Positions 1 through 11,564 are shown, counted from the first letter of the stretch. The stretch is 64,000 nucleotides of DNA from Enterovibrio sp. JCM 19048 (GCA_001310415.1 BAXE01000021.1:1-64000), one strand, 5' to 3'. The notes: generated from the letters alone by a model not told the origin. Translations and numbers: made by a program.

Positions 1-45
1 ATTGACTTGCCTCAAGCGGACATTTTTCCGTTGAAGCGGGCGGCC

Positions 46-73
46 ATTTTACTGATTCGAAGCAGCGCGTCAA
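46..73 (-). promoter_or_regulatory. rRNA-operon-like P2 promoter firing leftward
   Basis: Minus-strand -35 TTGACG (68-73) and -10 TAAAAT (46-51) are separated by 16 bases and followed by a GC-rich discriminator GGCCGCCC. It lies about 120 bases downstream of the P1-like promoter, the usual P1-P2 distance in rrn operons. Bases 1-340 otherwise hold only the yrdA upstream region; I see no convincing gene there. Confidence 0.5.
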
Positions 74-165
74 GCGTTTATTTCGATTCAATTTTGAGGC
101 TTTTCGCCGTACCAATCGGTGGCTGTTTCCGCAGAGGAAGCCGCTCTCCGTGTCGGTGAAGCGGC

Positions 166-193
166 ATTATAGGGAGGTTCAAAATCTTAGCAA
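166..193 (-). promoter_or_regulatory. rRNA-operon-like P1 promoter firing leftward
   Basis: On the minus strand there is a perfect -10 TATAAT (166-171) and a -35 TTGCTA (188-193) with a 16-base spacer. The -10 is preceded by CTCCC and followed by a GC-rich discriminator, as in E. coli rrn P1 promoters, and A/T-rich sequence lies upstream of the -35 (UP-element-like). The neighbouring yrdA-aroE block is next to an rrn operon in E. coli, so an rRNA operon probably starts just left of the window. The rRNA itself is not visible here. Confidence 0.6.
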
Positions 194-340
194 GGGCTTT
201 TTTGATGTTTTCCGTTAAAAACGGTGCGTTCGTTCGTTTTTCAATCAAAAGCACTAGAAATAGTATCTGGGAGAACAAAAATTGCACTATTTGAGTGTTC
301 CGGATAGTCTGTTTTGATACTCAATTGAATGGAAATTGCT

Positions 341-879
341 ATGTCTTCTGTACTTCGCAGCTATAAAGGTATCTTTCCGACCCTTGGCGAGCGTGTCTAT
401 ATCGACCCATCTTGCGTTTTAGTGGGTGATATTACCTTAGGTGACGATGTGGGTATCTGGCCATTGGTTGCTGCGCGCGGTGACGTCAACCATATCCGCA
501 TCGGAAACCGTTCAAATATTCAGGACGGCTCTGTCTTACACGTAACCCACAAAAATAAGGAGAACCCTGAAGGCTATCCGTTGGTTATTGGGGAAGATGT
601 GACAGTTGGCCACAAAGTTATGCTGCACGGTTGCACCATAGGTAACAGAGTATTGGTAGGCATGGGAGCATCGTCCTCGATGGTGTAGTAATAGAAGATG
701 AGGTGATGGTAGGAGCTGGGAGTTTGGTTCCACCGGGTAAGCGTTTGGAGTCTGGGTATCTTTATGTAGGTAGCCCGGTAAAACAAGCGCGCCCACTAAA
801 GGAAGCAGAGCGCGCTTTTTTACAAAAATCGTCGGACAACTATGTCCTGACTAAAGATGAGTACTTGGCGGAAGGTTAA
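341..879 (+). CDS. yrdA: Gamma-class carbonic anhydrase-like hexapeptide protein YrdA (frameshifted)
   Basis: Left-handed beta-helix protein of the gamma carbonic anhydrase/PaaY family; cytoplasmic and zinc-binding, physiological role uncertain. Hexapeptide repeats run through the protein, and the likely metal ligands are H67, H91 and H96 (LHVTH and GHKVMLHG). I chose the ATG at 341 because MSSVLR matches E. coli MSDVLR; an upstream ATG at 329 is in frame. The frame breaks near 670, where GCA-ATC has become GCATC (one A lost). Adding it back gives 179 residues ending in the conserved ESGYLYVGSPVKQARP block. Its stop codon overlaps that of convergent yrdB. Confidence 0.9.
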
Positions 880-1139
880 CGTACCCAAATTTCACCAAGC
901 ACATTGAAGTCTTCTTCTTCAATGGCTTCTTCAGCAAGCTCTTCCAGGTCGAAGCGGTATTGATTGAATACATTTAATATCGCTTCTTCTGTTTCCAGTT
1001 TTCGTTGCGCCCGCTTTTCCAGATCAGCAAGGGAAATAAAACAAGGGATCAACGCCCCTGCTTGTTGTGCCTGGAAGCCAACCGCCTGCTTTTCTGCATC
1101 CCAATGTTGAAGATCGGGAAACAAGATATTTTGGTTCAT
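876..1139 (-). CDS. yrdB: DUF1488 family protein YrdB
   Basis: Small 87-residue acidic protein of unknown function. It starts MNQNILFPD, close to E. coli YrdB MNQSIQFPD, and shares the RFDLEELAEE region near the C-terminus. It is the last gene of the leftward tsaC-hemF-aroE-yrdB run, 33 bases after aroE, and its stop overlaps the yrdA stop on the other strand. The reading frame is intact. Family membership is clear; no activity can be inferred. Confidence 0.85.
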   Translation of the reverse strand: MNQNILFPDLQHWDAEKQAVGFQAQQAGALIPCFISLADLEKRAQRKLETEEAILNVFNQYRFDLEELAEEAIEEEDFNVLGEIWVR

Positions 1140-1172
1140 AGACCTGGCCTTCTACCTTCTATATACAACTGT

Positions 1173-1991
1173 CTATTGAGAAAGATTGCGGCGAAGCTCC
1201 CTTAGCACCTGACCGCTTCCCGGCCGGATACCACGCCAAATGGTAAAGCTTTCTGCCGCCTGCCCCACCAGCATACCCAGTCCGTCCAAAACACGCGCTG
1301 CGCCATGATCACTCGCCCATTGGTTGCTGCTGGTCAACCCCGCCCCATAAACCATGTCGTAGACGACAGAGTGGCTTCCAATAACAGAGGGACTGATTTG
1401 CGGATGTTCACCGGTAAGGCTAGCCGACGTCGAATTGATGATGACGTCAAACGCTTCATCCAGCGAATCGAAACCTGCGGCGGAAACATTACCTTTATCT
1501 GCAAAAACAGATGCCAGGTTTTCTGCCTTGCTGGCGGTGCGGTTGGCAATGGTCAAGGTTGCGGGATTTTGAGCAAGCAACGGCAGGATAACCCCGCGTG
1601 CGGCTCCACCCGCTCCCAGCAGCAATACTTTTGCACCACTTAACAAGACGTGATGGCTCAGCAAGTCCTGCACCAAACCTTCACCATCGGTGTTGTCTCC
1701 AAGTATGCCACCGTCATCGAGCTTTTTGAGAGTGTTCACAGCCCCTGCCAACTGTGCACGCTCTGTCAGCAAGGTCGCATACTTATATGCATTTTCCTTA
1801 AACGGCACGGTAACGTTGCACCCTCTTCCACCTTGCGCGAAAAATGCATCCATTGTCACCTCGAAGGCATCTATCGGTGCTTCCAGGGTTTCATACTGCA
1901 TGGCTTGCGCTGTCTGACGAGCAAACAGGGTATGTATAAAAGGAGACTTGCTGTGCTTGATGGGGTTACCCACTACAACGTATTTATCCAC
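1173..1991 (-). CDS. aroE: Shikimate dehydrogenase
   Basis: NADP-dependent shikimate 5-dehydrogenase, which reduces 3-dehydroshikimate to shikimate in the aromatic amino-acid pathway. It is intact at 272 residues, the same length as E. coli AroE. Visible features are the substrate-binding NPIKHSKSP near the N-terminus, catalytic K65 (TVPFK), N86 and D102 (NTDG), the nucleotide-binding GAGGAARG at 126-133 and the NADP-selecting NRTASK at 150-155. It starts one base after the hemF stop, implying co-transcription and probable translational coupling with hemF. Confidence 0.97.
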   Translation of the reverse strand: MDKYVVVGNPIKHSKSPFIHTLFARQTAQAMQYETLEAPIDAFEVTMDAFFAQGGRGCNVTVPFKENAYKYATLLTERAQLAGAVNTLKKLDDGGILGDNTDGEGLVQDLLSHHVLLSGAKVLLLGAGGAARGVILPLLAQNPATLTIANRTASKAENLASVFADKGNVSAAGFDSLDEAFDVIINSTSASLTGEHPQISPSVIGSHSVVYDMVYGAGLTSSNQWASDHGAARVLDGLGMLVGQAAESFTIWRGIRPGSGQVLRELRRNLSQ

Positions 1992-1992
1992 C

Positions 1993-3489
<1,497 letters not shown>

Positions 3490-3633
3490 CGCTGTTCTCC
3501 TGCTCGATATTTCTCATTTCGGCCTACTATGACCAACTATACCCGACGTTCTCAACACTTTTGTCACAAATCGATACAGAGTTTTCGCCAGCGACATATC
3601 TTATTAGGCGCCAACCCTGGCTCTTTTATACCG

Positions 3634-3649
3634 ACGCAAACGTTTTCCT
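3634..3649 (+). promoter_or_regulatory. PurR operator upstream of purEK
   Basis: ACGCAAACGTTTTCCT matches the PurR consensus ANGCAANCGNTTNCNT at every fixed position. It lies 104 bases before purE and overlaps the -35 region of the promoter at 3666-3671, the arrangement used for hypoxanthine/guanine repression of purEK in E. coli. Confidence 0.88.
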
Positions 3650-3671
3650 ATCCATTTTTTGCCGATATAAT
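3643..3671 (+). promoter_or_regulatory. purEK promoter
   Basis: The -10 TATAAT is at 3666-3671. With a 17-base spacer the -35 falls at 3643-3648 (TTTTCC) inside the PurR box, so bound repressor would occlude RNA polymerase. Bases 3490-3752 otherwise hold only the purE leader and the tsaC upstream region. Confidence 0.6.
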
Positions 3672-3752
3672 GCGCCCAACTTAACGATTGAAGCCGTGTA
3701 CCCCCAACCGGTAGCACAGCTTCAATGGTCACGCGCATTTACAGGAGTAATT

Positions 3753-4238
3753 ATGAAAGTTGGCATCATCATGGGTTCCAAGTCTGACTGGCCTACCATG
3801 AAAAACGCAGCAGATATGCTGGAGCACTTCGGAATCGCGTATGAAACCAAAGTAGTTTCTGCGCACCGTACACCAGCTCTGCTTGCGGAATATGCCAGCC
3901 AAGCTGCCGAGCGTGGACTGAAAGTGATCATTGCTGGTGCAGGTGGTGCGGCTCACCTGCCAGGTATGACCGCAGCATTCACCAGCCTGCCAGTGCTGGG
4001 CGTGCCGGTACAATCCAAAGCCCTGAAAGGCATGGACTCGCTGCTTTCTATTGTACAGATGCCAAAAGGTGTCGCAGTCGGTACCCTGGCAATCGGTGAT
4101 GCGGGCGCGGCAAACGCGGGACTCTTGGCTGCGCAAATCCTTGCCACCAGCGACGATACCCTGATGGCAAAAATCGATGCTTTCCGTCAAAACCAGACTG
4201 ACACTGTGCTGGCCAACCCTGACCCATCGGTAGACTAA
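3753..4238 (+). CDS. purE: N5-carboxyaminoimidazole ribonucleotide mutase PurE
   Basis: Class I PurE, converting N5-CAIR to CAIR in de novo purine synthesis. Intact at 161 residues. The phosphate-binding loop GSKSDWP (8-14), the catalytic-region SAHRTP (H38) and [11 protein letters not shown] are all present. The open frame extends far upstream, but ATG 3753 follows an AGGAG 6 bases away and gives the standard [14 protein letters not shown] start. It is followed 2 bases later by purK and controlled by the PurR box. Confidence 0.97.
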   Translation: MKVGIIMGSKSDWPTMKNAADMLEHFGIAYETKVVSAHRTPALLAEYASQAAERGLKVIIAGAGGAAHLPGMTAAFTSLPVLGVPVQSKALKGMDSLLSIVQMPKGVAVGTLAIGDAGAANAGLLAAQILATSDDTLMAKIDAFRQNQTDTVLANPDPSVD

Positions 4239-4240
4239 CC

Positions 4241-5374
4241 ATGAATGTGCTGGTTCTCGGTGCCGGTCAGCTGGCACGCATGATGGCGCTGGCAGGCGCT
4301 CCGCTAAACCTTAAGATCAGTGCGTATGACGTTCGAAGTGGCAATGTCGTCCATCCCGTCACACTCGAAGTGCTGGGCCACGGGCTGGAAAACGGCATCA
4401 AGAATGCAGACGTTATCACGGCAGAATTTGAACATATCGCGCCTGATGTATTGGAAATCTGTCAGGCCAGCGGCAAGTTTTATCCCGCGAAACCGCCATT
4501 TTAACCGGTGGCGACCGCCGTCTGGAAAAAGCCCTGCTGGATAAAGCCGGTGTCGCCAATGCCCGTTATCAGGTGATCACATGCCGTGATGACTTTGATG
4601 CTGCGATTGCCAATATCGGCCTGCCGCTGATACTGAAAAGTGCGCTTGATGGTTACGATGGAAAAGGCCAGTGGCGTTTGAAACCGGACTCCGACATCGA
4701 TGCCGTCTGGCTGGATATCGACAATTTCCTGAAGACGTCACCACAGGGTGCGCGCCAGTGTGTGATTGCTGAGGAGTTTGTACCGTTTAACCGCGAAGTG
4801 TCTTTGATTGGTGCCCGCAATGCCAAAGGTGATGTGGCGATTTATCCACTGACAGAGAACATCCACACCAATGGCATCTTGAGCGTGTCTGTTGCCGCAG
4901 GGGAAAATGACGCGGTACAGACCCAGGCTGAAGCCATGTTCAAAGCCGTGGCAGATACCCTCGATTATGTCGGCGTACTGGCGATTGAGTTTTTCGATGT
5001 GGGTGGCAACCTCAAAGTGAACGAGATCGCACCTCGGGTGCACAACTCTGGTCACTGGACTCAACAGGCGCGGAAGTCTGCCAGTTTGAAAACCACCTGC
5101 GCGCCGTATGTGACCTGCCACTTGGCAGTGCCCACCGTATCCGGCCGACTGCATGATCAATATTGTGGGCGAAGTGACCGTGCCGGTAGAAGTCCTGCAA
5201 CATGCGCATGTCCACTGGTACGACAAAGCGCCCCGCCCGGGACGCAAAATTGGTCACATCAACCTGTGTGCTAACAACGCAGCAGCATTAACCGATAAGC
5301 TTCGGGATATTGCAGCCTTGTTGGATACCGAAGAGTTCCCAGCCATCAAGGAAGCCGCCGCAACTTTGGCCTAA
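4241..5374 (+). CDS. purK: N5-carboxyaminoimidazole ribonucleotide synthase PurK (three frameshifts)
   Basis: ATP-grasp enzyme that carboxylates AIR to N5-CAIR, the substrate of PurE. Starts [15 protein letters not shown]. Three one-base losses break the frame: near 4488 (before [21 protein letters not shown]), near 5069 (CAG-GGC short of one G, in [17 protein letters not shown]) and near 5152 (GCA-ATG reduced to GCATG in RPTAMINIVGE). Repaired length is 378 residues, close to other vibrio PurK proteins. The ATP-grasp core [14 protein letters not shown] and [23 protein letters not shown] is visible. Confidence 0.93.
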
Positions 5375-5394
5375 ACCAGGGCGACAGAAACGAC

Positions 5395-5416
5395 AAAAGC
5401 CGCCAATGCGGCTTTT
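5395..5416. terminator. Bidirectional terminator between purK and yrdD
   Basis: Hairpin AAAAGCCGC-CAAT-GCGGCTTTT with short T runs on either strand, lying between the convergent ends of purK and yrdD. Confidence 0.65.
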
Positions 5417-5434
5417 GGTTTATCTGGCAGCTGT

Positions 5435-5997
5435 TCACGCCTGCTTGTGCTGGCACTTTTTGTCGACGCACACTTTTACTGTTCCCGACGCGAGTTTTTC
5501 TCCAGCAGCAGCGGGTAACCACACACTTCACAGTTCCCCTTAAGCGGCTTCAGATTCACCGCAAACTTGCACTTTGGATAAGCATCACAGGCATAAAAGG
5601 CTTTCCCAAAACGGGATTTTTTCTCGTGCAGATGCCCTTTGCTGCATTCCGGGCAAGGGACATCCAGCGTTTCAGTTTCAGGCTCCTGATCGCGCTTTTC
5701 GATATGCTGACACGTGGGATATGCCGAGCAGCCGATAAACATACCGAAGCGACCTTGGCGCAACACCAGTTCGCTGCCACATTCCGGGCAGGGTAAACCC
5801 AACTCCTTAACGATATGACCATCATTATGATGCAGGGATTCGGCAAAATCACAGGTCGGATAGCCAGAGCAGGCTTTAAACGGCCCACGTTTACTGTGTT
5901 TAATTACAAGAACGCTGCCACATTTCGGGCAGCGTTCGTTTTCTTCCAGCGCATGTTCATGAGCGCTGAACAGGGAATCGTCAATTTTTCCAGCCAA
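5435..5997 (-). CDS. yrdD: Topoisomerase I-type zinc-finger protein YrdD (frameshifted)
   Basis: Putative DNA-binding protein made of repeated Cys4 zinc ribbons like those at the C-terminus of topoisomerase I; function unproven. Ribbons include CPKCGSVLVI...CSGYPTC, CPECGSELVL...CSAYPTC, CPECSKGHLH...CDAYPKC and CEVCGYPLL. The apparent C-terminus (KNSRREQ) is wrong: the T run at 5495-5499 is one base short, and repair continues the frame through VKVCVDKKC to a stop at 5435, completing the last zinc ribbon and giving 187 residues (E. coli 180). It is 26 bases downstream of smg. Confidence 0.88.
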
Positions 5998-6023
5998 AAC
6001 AGACCAGCCTCAACAACTTGTAA

Positions 6024-6499
6024 TTAGTGAAGGTATTCATCTTCCGCTGTGCTGTAGAGCAACTCTTCCATTTGATCGTAGGCACGCTCGTTCCCTGGCA
6101 CATTGAACAGCACCATCAGGATCACCCATTTCAGATCCTCCAGCACAAACTCCTGCGTCTCCAGCTCCATAACACGGTCAACGACCATTTCACGGGTTTC
6201 AGGACTCAGTACGCTGATTTGCTCGAGGAACATCAGGAAACCGCGGCATTCGGTGTCCAACCGGTCCATCTCTTTCGGAGTGTACACTCGCACAGAAGTG
6301 AGTGCGCTGCCGGTGAGGTATGGGGTTTTGTCAGCATCCTGCAACTGCGCCAGTTTCTCCAGCCAGTTCAATGCCTTGTATATGTCATCTTGATGAAATC
6401 CAGCTCTGGAGAGTTCATCAGCAGTTCGTCCTGATCCACCATCAGCTCAACATCACTGTGGATATAGGTTTCGAACAGGTACATTAGGATGTCCATCAT
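6024..6499 (-). CDS. smg: Smg family protein (frameshifted)
   Basis: Conserved DUF494 protein of unknown function that accompanies dprA in gammaproteobacteria. The N-terminal part [19 protein letters not shown] is fused in frame to a read-through of dprA, while MNWLEKLAQ onward is in another frame. One A is missing near 6401 (GAA-GCT shortened), and repair gives [20 protein letters not shown] joined to NWLEKL, 158 residues against 157 in E. coli. Start ATG at 6499, with AGGAGG 8 bases upstream inside the end of dprA; only 2 bases separate the genes. Confidence 0.92.
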
Positions 6500-6501
6500 G
6501 G

Positions 6502-7596
6502 CTAGCCCCTCCTCGTTCTGACATAGCCACCGTACTGCACTAACAAGCCCCTGTAGCTCAAGTTCTAACAACTGCATCATGATTTCGTGAACGGGTTCAT
6601 CGCAGATCTCTGCAAGCACATCGACGCACCTTGCTTCATTTCCTACGTTAGCCAACAGTTCAGGAAATGGCAATTGTTCTTGCAAAACTTGGGCCGGTGC
6701 CATGTCTAACTGGTGGTTTATTGCACACCCAGCCAAGGTGCCAACCTGGCTCAAAATTTCCTCAACCGATTCGACCAGATAAGCCCCTTGCTTGATCAAA
6801 CCATTACTGCCCTTGGCGTGGGGATTGTGAATTGAACCGGGCAGCGCAAAGACATCGCGCCCTTGCTCGAGTGCCAACCTTGCCGTGATTAACGAACCGC
6901 TTTTCAAGGCAGCTTCCACCACCAACACACCAACAGAGAGACCGCTGATAATGCGGTTTCTTCGCGGAAAAAATGCAGGTTTAGGTGGCGACCAGGGCCA
7001 AAGCTCTGAAACCAAAGCGCCCTTTTCTTTTATTTCTTCCGCCAGTTTCCGGTGTGCCGCTGGATAAACTCGCTCAAGGCCCGAGCCGAGCACCGCGACC
7101 GTTACCCCTCCACCATCCAACGCACCGCGGTGAGCACGCCCATCAATACCGAGTGCTAAACCGCTGGTCACGACCGCTTCATGGGAGGCCAACTCTTTGG
7201 CAAACGCATGGGCAAGGGATAAACCATCAGGAGAAGCGTGGCGGCTACCAACAATAGCCAGTTGTGGTGACATCAGGACATCCGGATTGCCTTCAATAAA
7301 TAATAGAGGCGGCGCTCCGCTGATCTGTTTTAAAAGATAAGGATACCGAGGTCGGTAAGAGAAAGGATGTGTCTGCCGGGCTCATCCGCCCAGGCAAGAC
7401 ACTTATCAATCGTAGTACGGTCAGGATAACGGAGCGCTTTAATTTGGGTCTGACTCAATCCCAATGCTGCCAGCTGTGTATCTTCCAGTTTGCCCAACTG
7501 ATGAGGCGGGTAACGGCTGATGATCTTACTGACAGCCTGCCCGCCTAAACGGGGAACGGCCGCGAGCCTAAGCCACCACTCAAGCTCGCCAGACAT
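6502..7596 (-). CDS. dprA: DNA-processing protein DprA (frameshifted)
   Basis: Rossmann-fold protein that loads RecA on incoming single-stranded DNA in natural transformation. The core is clear: AIVGSRHASPDG, VVTSGLALGIDGRAHRGAL and SLITARLALEQGRDVFALPGS. Frame breaks: near 7352 (GAC-CCT lost a C, just before RYPYLLKQISG) and near 6530, where GTACGGTGG is two bases short of GTA-CCG-GGT-GG. Correcting both gives GGYVRTRRG and a stop at 6502, 365 residues in total. One base separates its ATG from the LysM gene stop. Confidence 0.92.
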
Positions 7597-7597
7597 T

Positions 7598-8635
7598 TCA
7601 CCCTTCCGCAGCCATCACAGGCATGTCAGCTTTGAGGGGCTGCTCTGCATCAACCACCATCGCCAGGCTGAATTGCGGATAGCTTCGAATCACCAACAGT
7701 GTGCCGGCTGAGCGTGATGGCAGATTGAACTGCACAGGATCAGCGGCGTTATCAACGTCGGAGTCATAGCGCATATCACCTTTGACCCCTTTGAGGGCAG
7801 CTCCGGGCATGATCACTGAAAGCGTGTGGCCTTCATCCAGCCCATCCGCTTCGCCGCGGTCTACAACCACAATTTGGCGCAGCCCAACATAGTTACTACC
7901 GTAGAGATGGCCGATTACCTTGCCGCTGACGCCTGATGGTGCAGGTTGCGGATGGAAAATCTCACCGGTTTTTGCACCCAGTGCGGGCAACATAATGTCA
8001 TTCGGTTTGATTTCCTGGTTCTGCTTCACCAGCTTGAGCTCGGATATTTCTTCCAGCGCCCGAACCAACTTGGCTTCACCGACCTTCTTAAGGCTGATCA
8101 TCCGCGCCACATTATCTTCGCCGACCTCGCGATCGAAGTGAGTGATCGGACGGTAGATATACCAGTCTTGGTTCTCAAGCGGCATGTCGACAAAAAACGG
8201 TGTGCGGGTAGAGATATAGCTCCAGCCCTCTCCGGTACCCAGTACACGCGGCGCCAGTCTGTATTCCTGCTCAGCAATCAGGGAGTCATAGGTCAGGTAC
8301 TGGCGTAGCAGTGCCGTAGATGCCCCATTGATTGGCGCAGAATCCGCAGTCACACCACCGGAGGTGTAAGACAACACCGGTTTACCGTCAATCCAGCTTA
8401 AACTCAGCATATCGCCGGGATAGATAAGGTGCGGATTCTTAATGGCAGGGTTATGTTGCCAAAGCGTTGGCCAGTGCCACGGTTTTTCAAGATAAAGCCC
8501 GGCAATATCCCATAAGGTATCGCCCTTTTTCACTACATAAGTTTCTGGTGCATCGGCACTCAAACGTACCGAATCAGCTGCCACAAAGCCTGACAACCCC
8601 ATCGTCAGGCACAAAATGATGAGCTTTTTAAACAT
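7598..8635 (-). CDS. Secreted LysM-domain protein
   Basis: Predicted periplasmic or envelope protein of 345 residues. A signal peptide (MFKKLIILCLTMGLSGFVAA) is followed by one LysM domain at roughly residues 32-80 containing YVVKKGDTLWDIAGLYL and YPGDMLSL, which should bind peptidoglycan glycan strands. The remaining 260 residues have no motif I recognise. I chose ATG 8635, which places the signal peptide at the N-terminus and has GGAG upstream; the open frame reaches 8740. It precedes dprA, a neighbourhood shared by vibrios, and is divergent from def. Confidence 0.85.
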   Translation of the reverse strand: MFKKLIILCLTMGLSGFVAADSVRLSADAPETYVVKKGDTLWDIAGLYLEKPWHWPTLWQHNPAIKNPHLIYPGDMLSLSWIDGKPVLSYTSGGVTADSAPINGASTALLRQYLTYDSLIAEQEYRLAPRVLGTGEGWSYISTRTPFFVDMPLENQDWYIYRPITHFDREVGEDNVARMISLKKVGEAKLVRALEEISELKLVKQNQEIKPNDIMLPALGAKTGEIFHPQPAPSGVSGKVIGHLYGSNYVGLRQIVVVDRGEADGLDEGHTLSVIMPGAALKGVKGDMRYDSDVDNAADPVQFNLPSRSAGTLLVIRSYPQFSLAMVVDAEQPLKADMPVMAAEG

Positions 8636-8755
8636 CCCCTGTCTCCAAAACCGGACTTTCGATTTGGATGCTGTCATTTGAATGGCAAAATGTCTAGAAT
8701 TAGCCCAATTACCTAAGCCAGATACGGCACAGTTCAACATATTTAAGAGACGTTT

Positions 8756-9267
8756 ATGAGTGTATTACAGGTTTTGACCTTCCCGGACGATCGCCTACGC
8801 ACGGTGGCCAAACCGGTAGAGAGCGTCACACCAGAACTGCAGCAAGTTATTGATGACATGCTGGAAACTATGTACGACGAAGAAGGTATCGGCCTTGCAG
8901 CGACGCAGGTTGACGTCCACCAGCGCATCGTGGTGATCGACATTTCCGAAACCCGTGATGAACCAATGGTGTTGATCAACCCGGAAATTATCGAAAAACG
9001 CGGTGAAGACGGCATTGAAGAAGGCTGTCTGTCTGTTCCTGGCGCACGCGCCTGGTGCCACGTGCCTCAGAAGTGACCGTGAAAGCGCTGGACCGCAACG
9101 GCAATGAATTCCAGTTCGACGCTGACGACCTGCTGGCCATTTGTGTACAACACGAACTTGACCACCTGGAAGGCAAACTGTTCGTTGATTACCTGTCGCC
9201 ACTGAAGCAACAGCGCATCAAACAGAAGCTGGAAAAACTCAAACGCGCCAACGAAAAAGCCAGCTGA
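8756..9267 (+). CDS. def: Peptide deformylase (frameshifted)
   Basis: Metalloenzyme that removes the formyl group from nascent polypeptides. Motif 1 GIGLAATQ (44-51), motif 2 EGCLS and motif 3 QHELDH supply the metal-binding Cys and two His. One C is missing near 9050 (GCC-CTG read as GCC-TGG), splitting the protein after PGARA; repaired it reads [23 protein letters not shown], 170 residues (E. coli 169). It is followed 7 bases later by fmt, whose product adds the formyl group that this enzyme removes. Confidence 0.96.
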
Positions 9268-9274
9268 GGTTTCC

Positions 9275-10218
9275 TTGAGCGATTCACTGAAAATTATTTT
9301 TGCCGGTACGCCGGATTTCGCCGCCCGTCACCTGGCGGCGTTGTTGTCTTCAAAGCACGAGGTTGTGGCGGTTTACACCCAGCCTGACCGTCCAGCGGGT
9401 CGCGGTAAAAAACTGACCGCCAGCCCGGTGAAACTGCTGGCCCTGGAACATAGTATTCCGGTTTACCAGCCAGCGACACTGCGCGCGGAAGAAGCACAAC
9501 AGGAACTGGCAGCCATTGATGCCGACATCATGGTGGTAGTGGCTTACGGCCTGCTGCTGCCTAAAGTGGTACTTGATACCCCGCGTCTGGGTTGCATCAA
9601 CGTACACGGCTCTATCCTGCCACGCTGGCGTGGTGCGGCGCCTATCCAACGTTCAATCTGGGCTGGCGACGCCGAAACCGGTGTCACCATCATGCAAATG
9701 GATGAAGGTCTGGATACCGGCGATATGCTGAAAATCGCAACCCTGAGCATCGACGCCAAAGAAACCAGTGCCACCCTATATGAAAGACTGGCAGCACTGG
9801 GACCCGATGCACTGGTGGATTGTCTGGGCGATATCGCTTCCGGCAAGGCTGTGGCGGTGAAACAGGACGACGAGCAGGCAAACTACGCCAAGAAGCTCAG
9901 CAAAGAAGAAGCGCAAATCGACTGGAGCATGAGTGCAGAGGCGATTGAGCGCTGCATCCGCGCCTTCAACCCATGGCCGATGAGCACTTCACCGTGGCGG
10001 AAAACAACATCAAGGTCTGGGATGCGGAAGTCGAGGCTGAGCAGAGCGACAACGCACCGGGCACCATTTTGTCTGCAGACAAAAAAGGCATCCGCGTGGC
10101 GACCGGCGACGGCGTATTGCGCCTGACCTCCATTCAGCCACCGGGCAAAAAAGCCATGAGCGCTGCGGACATCCTGAACTCGCGCCGCGACTGGTTTGAA
10201 CCTGGCACCACACTGTAA
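9275..10218 (+). CDS. fmt: Methionyl-tRNA formyltransferase (frameshifted, TTG start)
   Basis: Formylates initiator Met-tRNA using 10-formyl-THF. The start is TTG at 9275, preceded by GAGG, giving [20 protein letters not shown] as in E. coli ([15 protein letters not shown]). The active-site [17 protein letters not shown] and [12 protein letters not shown] are present. The frame breaks near 9983, where AGC-CAC lost one C after AFNPWPMS; repair leads into [16 protein letters not shown] and a 314-residue protein. Operon def-fmt-rsmB-trkA-trkH. Confidence 0.95.
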
Positions 10219-10225
10219 TTTGAAG

Positions 10226-10248
10226 AGGCCAGCTTGCTGGCCTTTTTA
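10226..10248 (+). terminator. Weak intrinsic terminator between fmt and rsmB
   Basis: AGGCCAG-CTTG-CTGGCCT followed by four further T. The next gene is in the same direction 40 bases on, so it may only attenuate transcription. Confidence 0.5.
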
Positions 10249-10287
10249 ATCGCTTGCCGCTGCGCAAGCCAATCCTGAGGATCCTTC

Positions 10288-11564
10288 ATGAACGTAAGAG
10301 CTGTCGCTGCACAGGTGATTTACCAGGTTGTCGATCAAGGACAATCCCTGTCTGCAGCGCTGCCGCCTGCCCAGCAGAAAGTCGCACCACGCGATGGCGC
10401 CCTACTGCAGGAAATCTGCTACGGCGTACTGCGCTGGCTACCGCGCCTGGAATCCATCACACAATCGCTGATGGACAAACCGCTGAAAGGCAAGCAACGC
10501 GTCTTCCATCACCTGATCCTGGTCGGTCTCTACCAACTGGGCTACATGCGCATTCCTGCACACGCAGCCGTGGCAGAAACTGTAGACGCGACAAAGATTT
10601 TGAAAAAGCCCCAGCTACGTGGCCTTATCAATGCTGTGCTGCGTAACTATCAGCGTAATCAGGAAGCTCTGGATGCAGAAGCGGTTTCCCACGATGCCGG
10701 CAAATACGGCCATCCGAGCTGGCTGCTAAAACTGCTGCAGAAAGCCTACCCGGACAGCTGGGAGCAAGTGGTTGAAGCCAACCACGAGAAAGCACCGATG
10801 TGGTTGCGCGTTAACCGCACCCACCATACCCGCGACACATACCGCGCGCTGTTAAACGAAGCCGGTATCGACAGCGACATCCACCCACAGGCCGCGGATG
10901 CACTGAGACTGGCAGCACCGTGCGATGTGACTAACTGCCGGGCTTTGCCGATGGCTGGGTATCAGTACAGGATGCTGCTGCGCAACTGTCCGTCGATTAC
11001 CTCAAGCCAAAAGCTGGTGAGCTGATCCTCGATTGCTGTGCGGCACCGGGCGGCAAAACCTGCCATATCCTTGAACATGAGCCAACCGCACAGGTTGTTG
11101 CCATGGATGTGGACGCCACCCGCCTGACCCGCGTGGAAGAAAACCTCAAGCGCCTGCAGCTAAACGCCCAGGTCATTTGCGGTGATGCACGCACGCCGGC
11201 CGAGTGGTGGCATGGCAAACAGTTCGACCGCATCCTGTTAGATGCCCCATGTTCAGCGACCGGTGTTATCCGCCGCCACCCTGACATCAAGTGGCTTCGC
11301 CGCGCCGATGACATTGCACAGTTAGTGTCGCTGCAGTCTGAAATTCTTGACGCTATGTGGGCGCAGCTGAAATCTGGTGGTACGCTGGTTTATGCAACTT
11401 GCTCCGTGACGCCACAGGAAAACGCTGAGCAGGTCAGAGCTTTCCTGGCTCGCACCCAAGATGCCTCCCTCAAAACAGGCACTCTGGAGCAACCGGGACG
11501 CCAGATTTTACCGGGCGAAGAAAACATGGATGGGTTCTATTACGCTGAGCTGACAAAAGCGTAA
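10288..11564 (+). CDS. rsmB: 16S rRNA (cytosine967-C5)-methyltransferase RsmB (frameshifted)
   Basis: SAM-dependent m5C967 methylase of 16S rRNA. An N-terminal NusB-like RNA-binding domain (about 1-140) precedes a Rossmann methylase with [10 protein letters not shown] for SAM, catalytic-loop [18 protein letters not shown] and a second Cys in ATCSV. One A is missing near 10934 (AAA-CTG read as AAC-TGC); repair gives [24 protein letters not shown] and 425 residues (E. coli 429). It precedes trkA by 71 bases. Confidence 0.95.

Noticed and set aside
78..287. 69-codon ORF on the minus strand in the left-end gap
   Set aside because: It covers the rrn-like promoter pair and has no family resemblance or ribosome-binding site.
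6368..6501. DprA-Smg fusion protein
   Set aside because: The fusion arises from the two missing bases near 6530; with repair dprA stops at 6502 and smg has its own ribosome-binding site and ATG.
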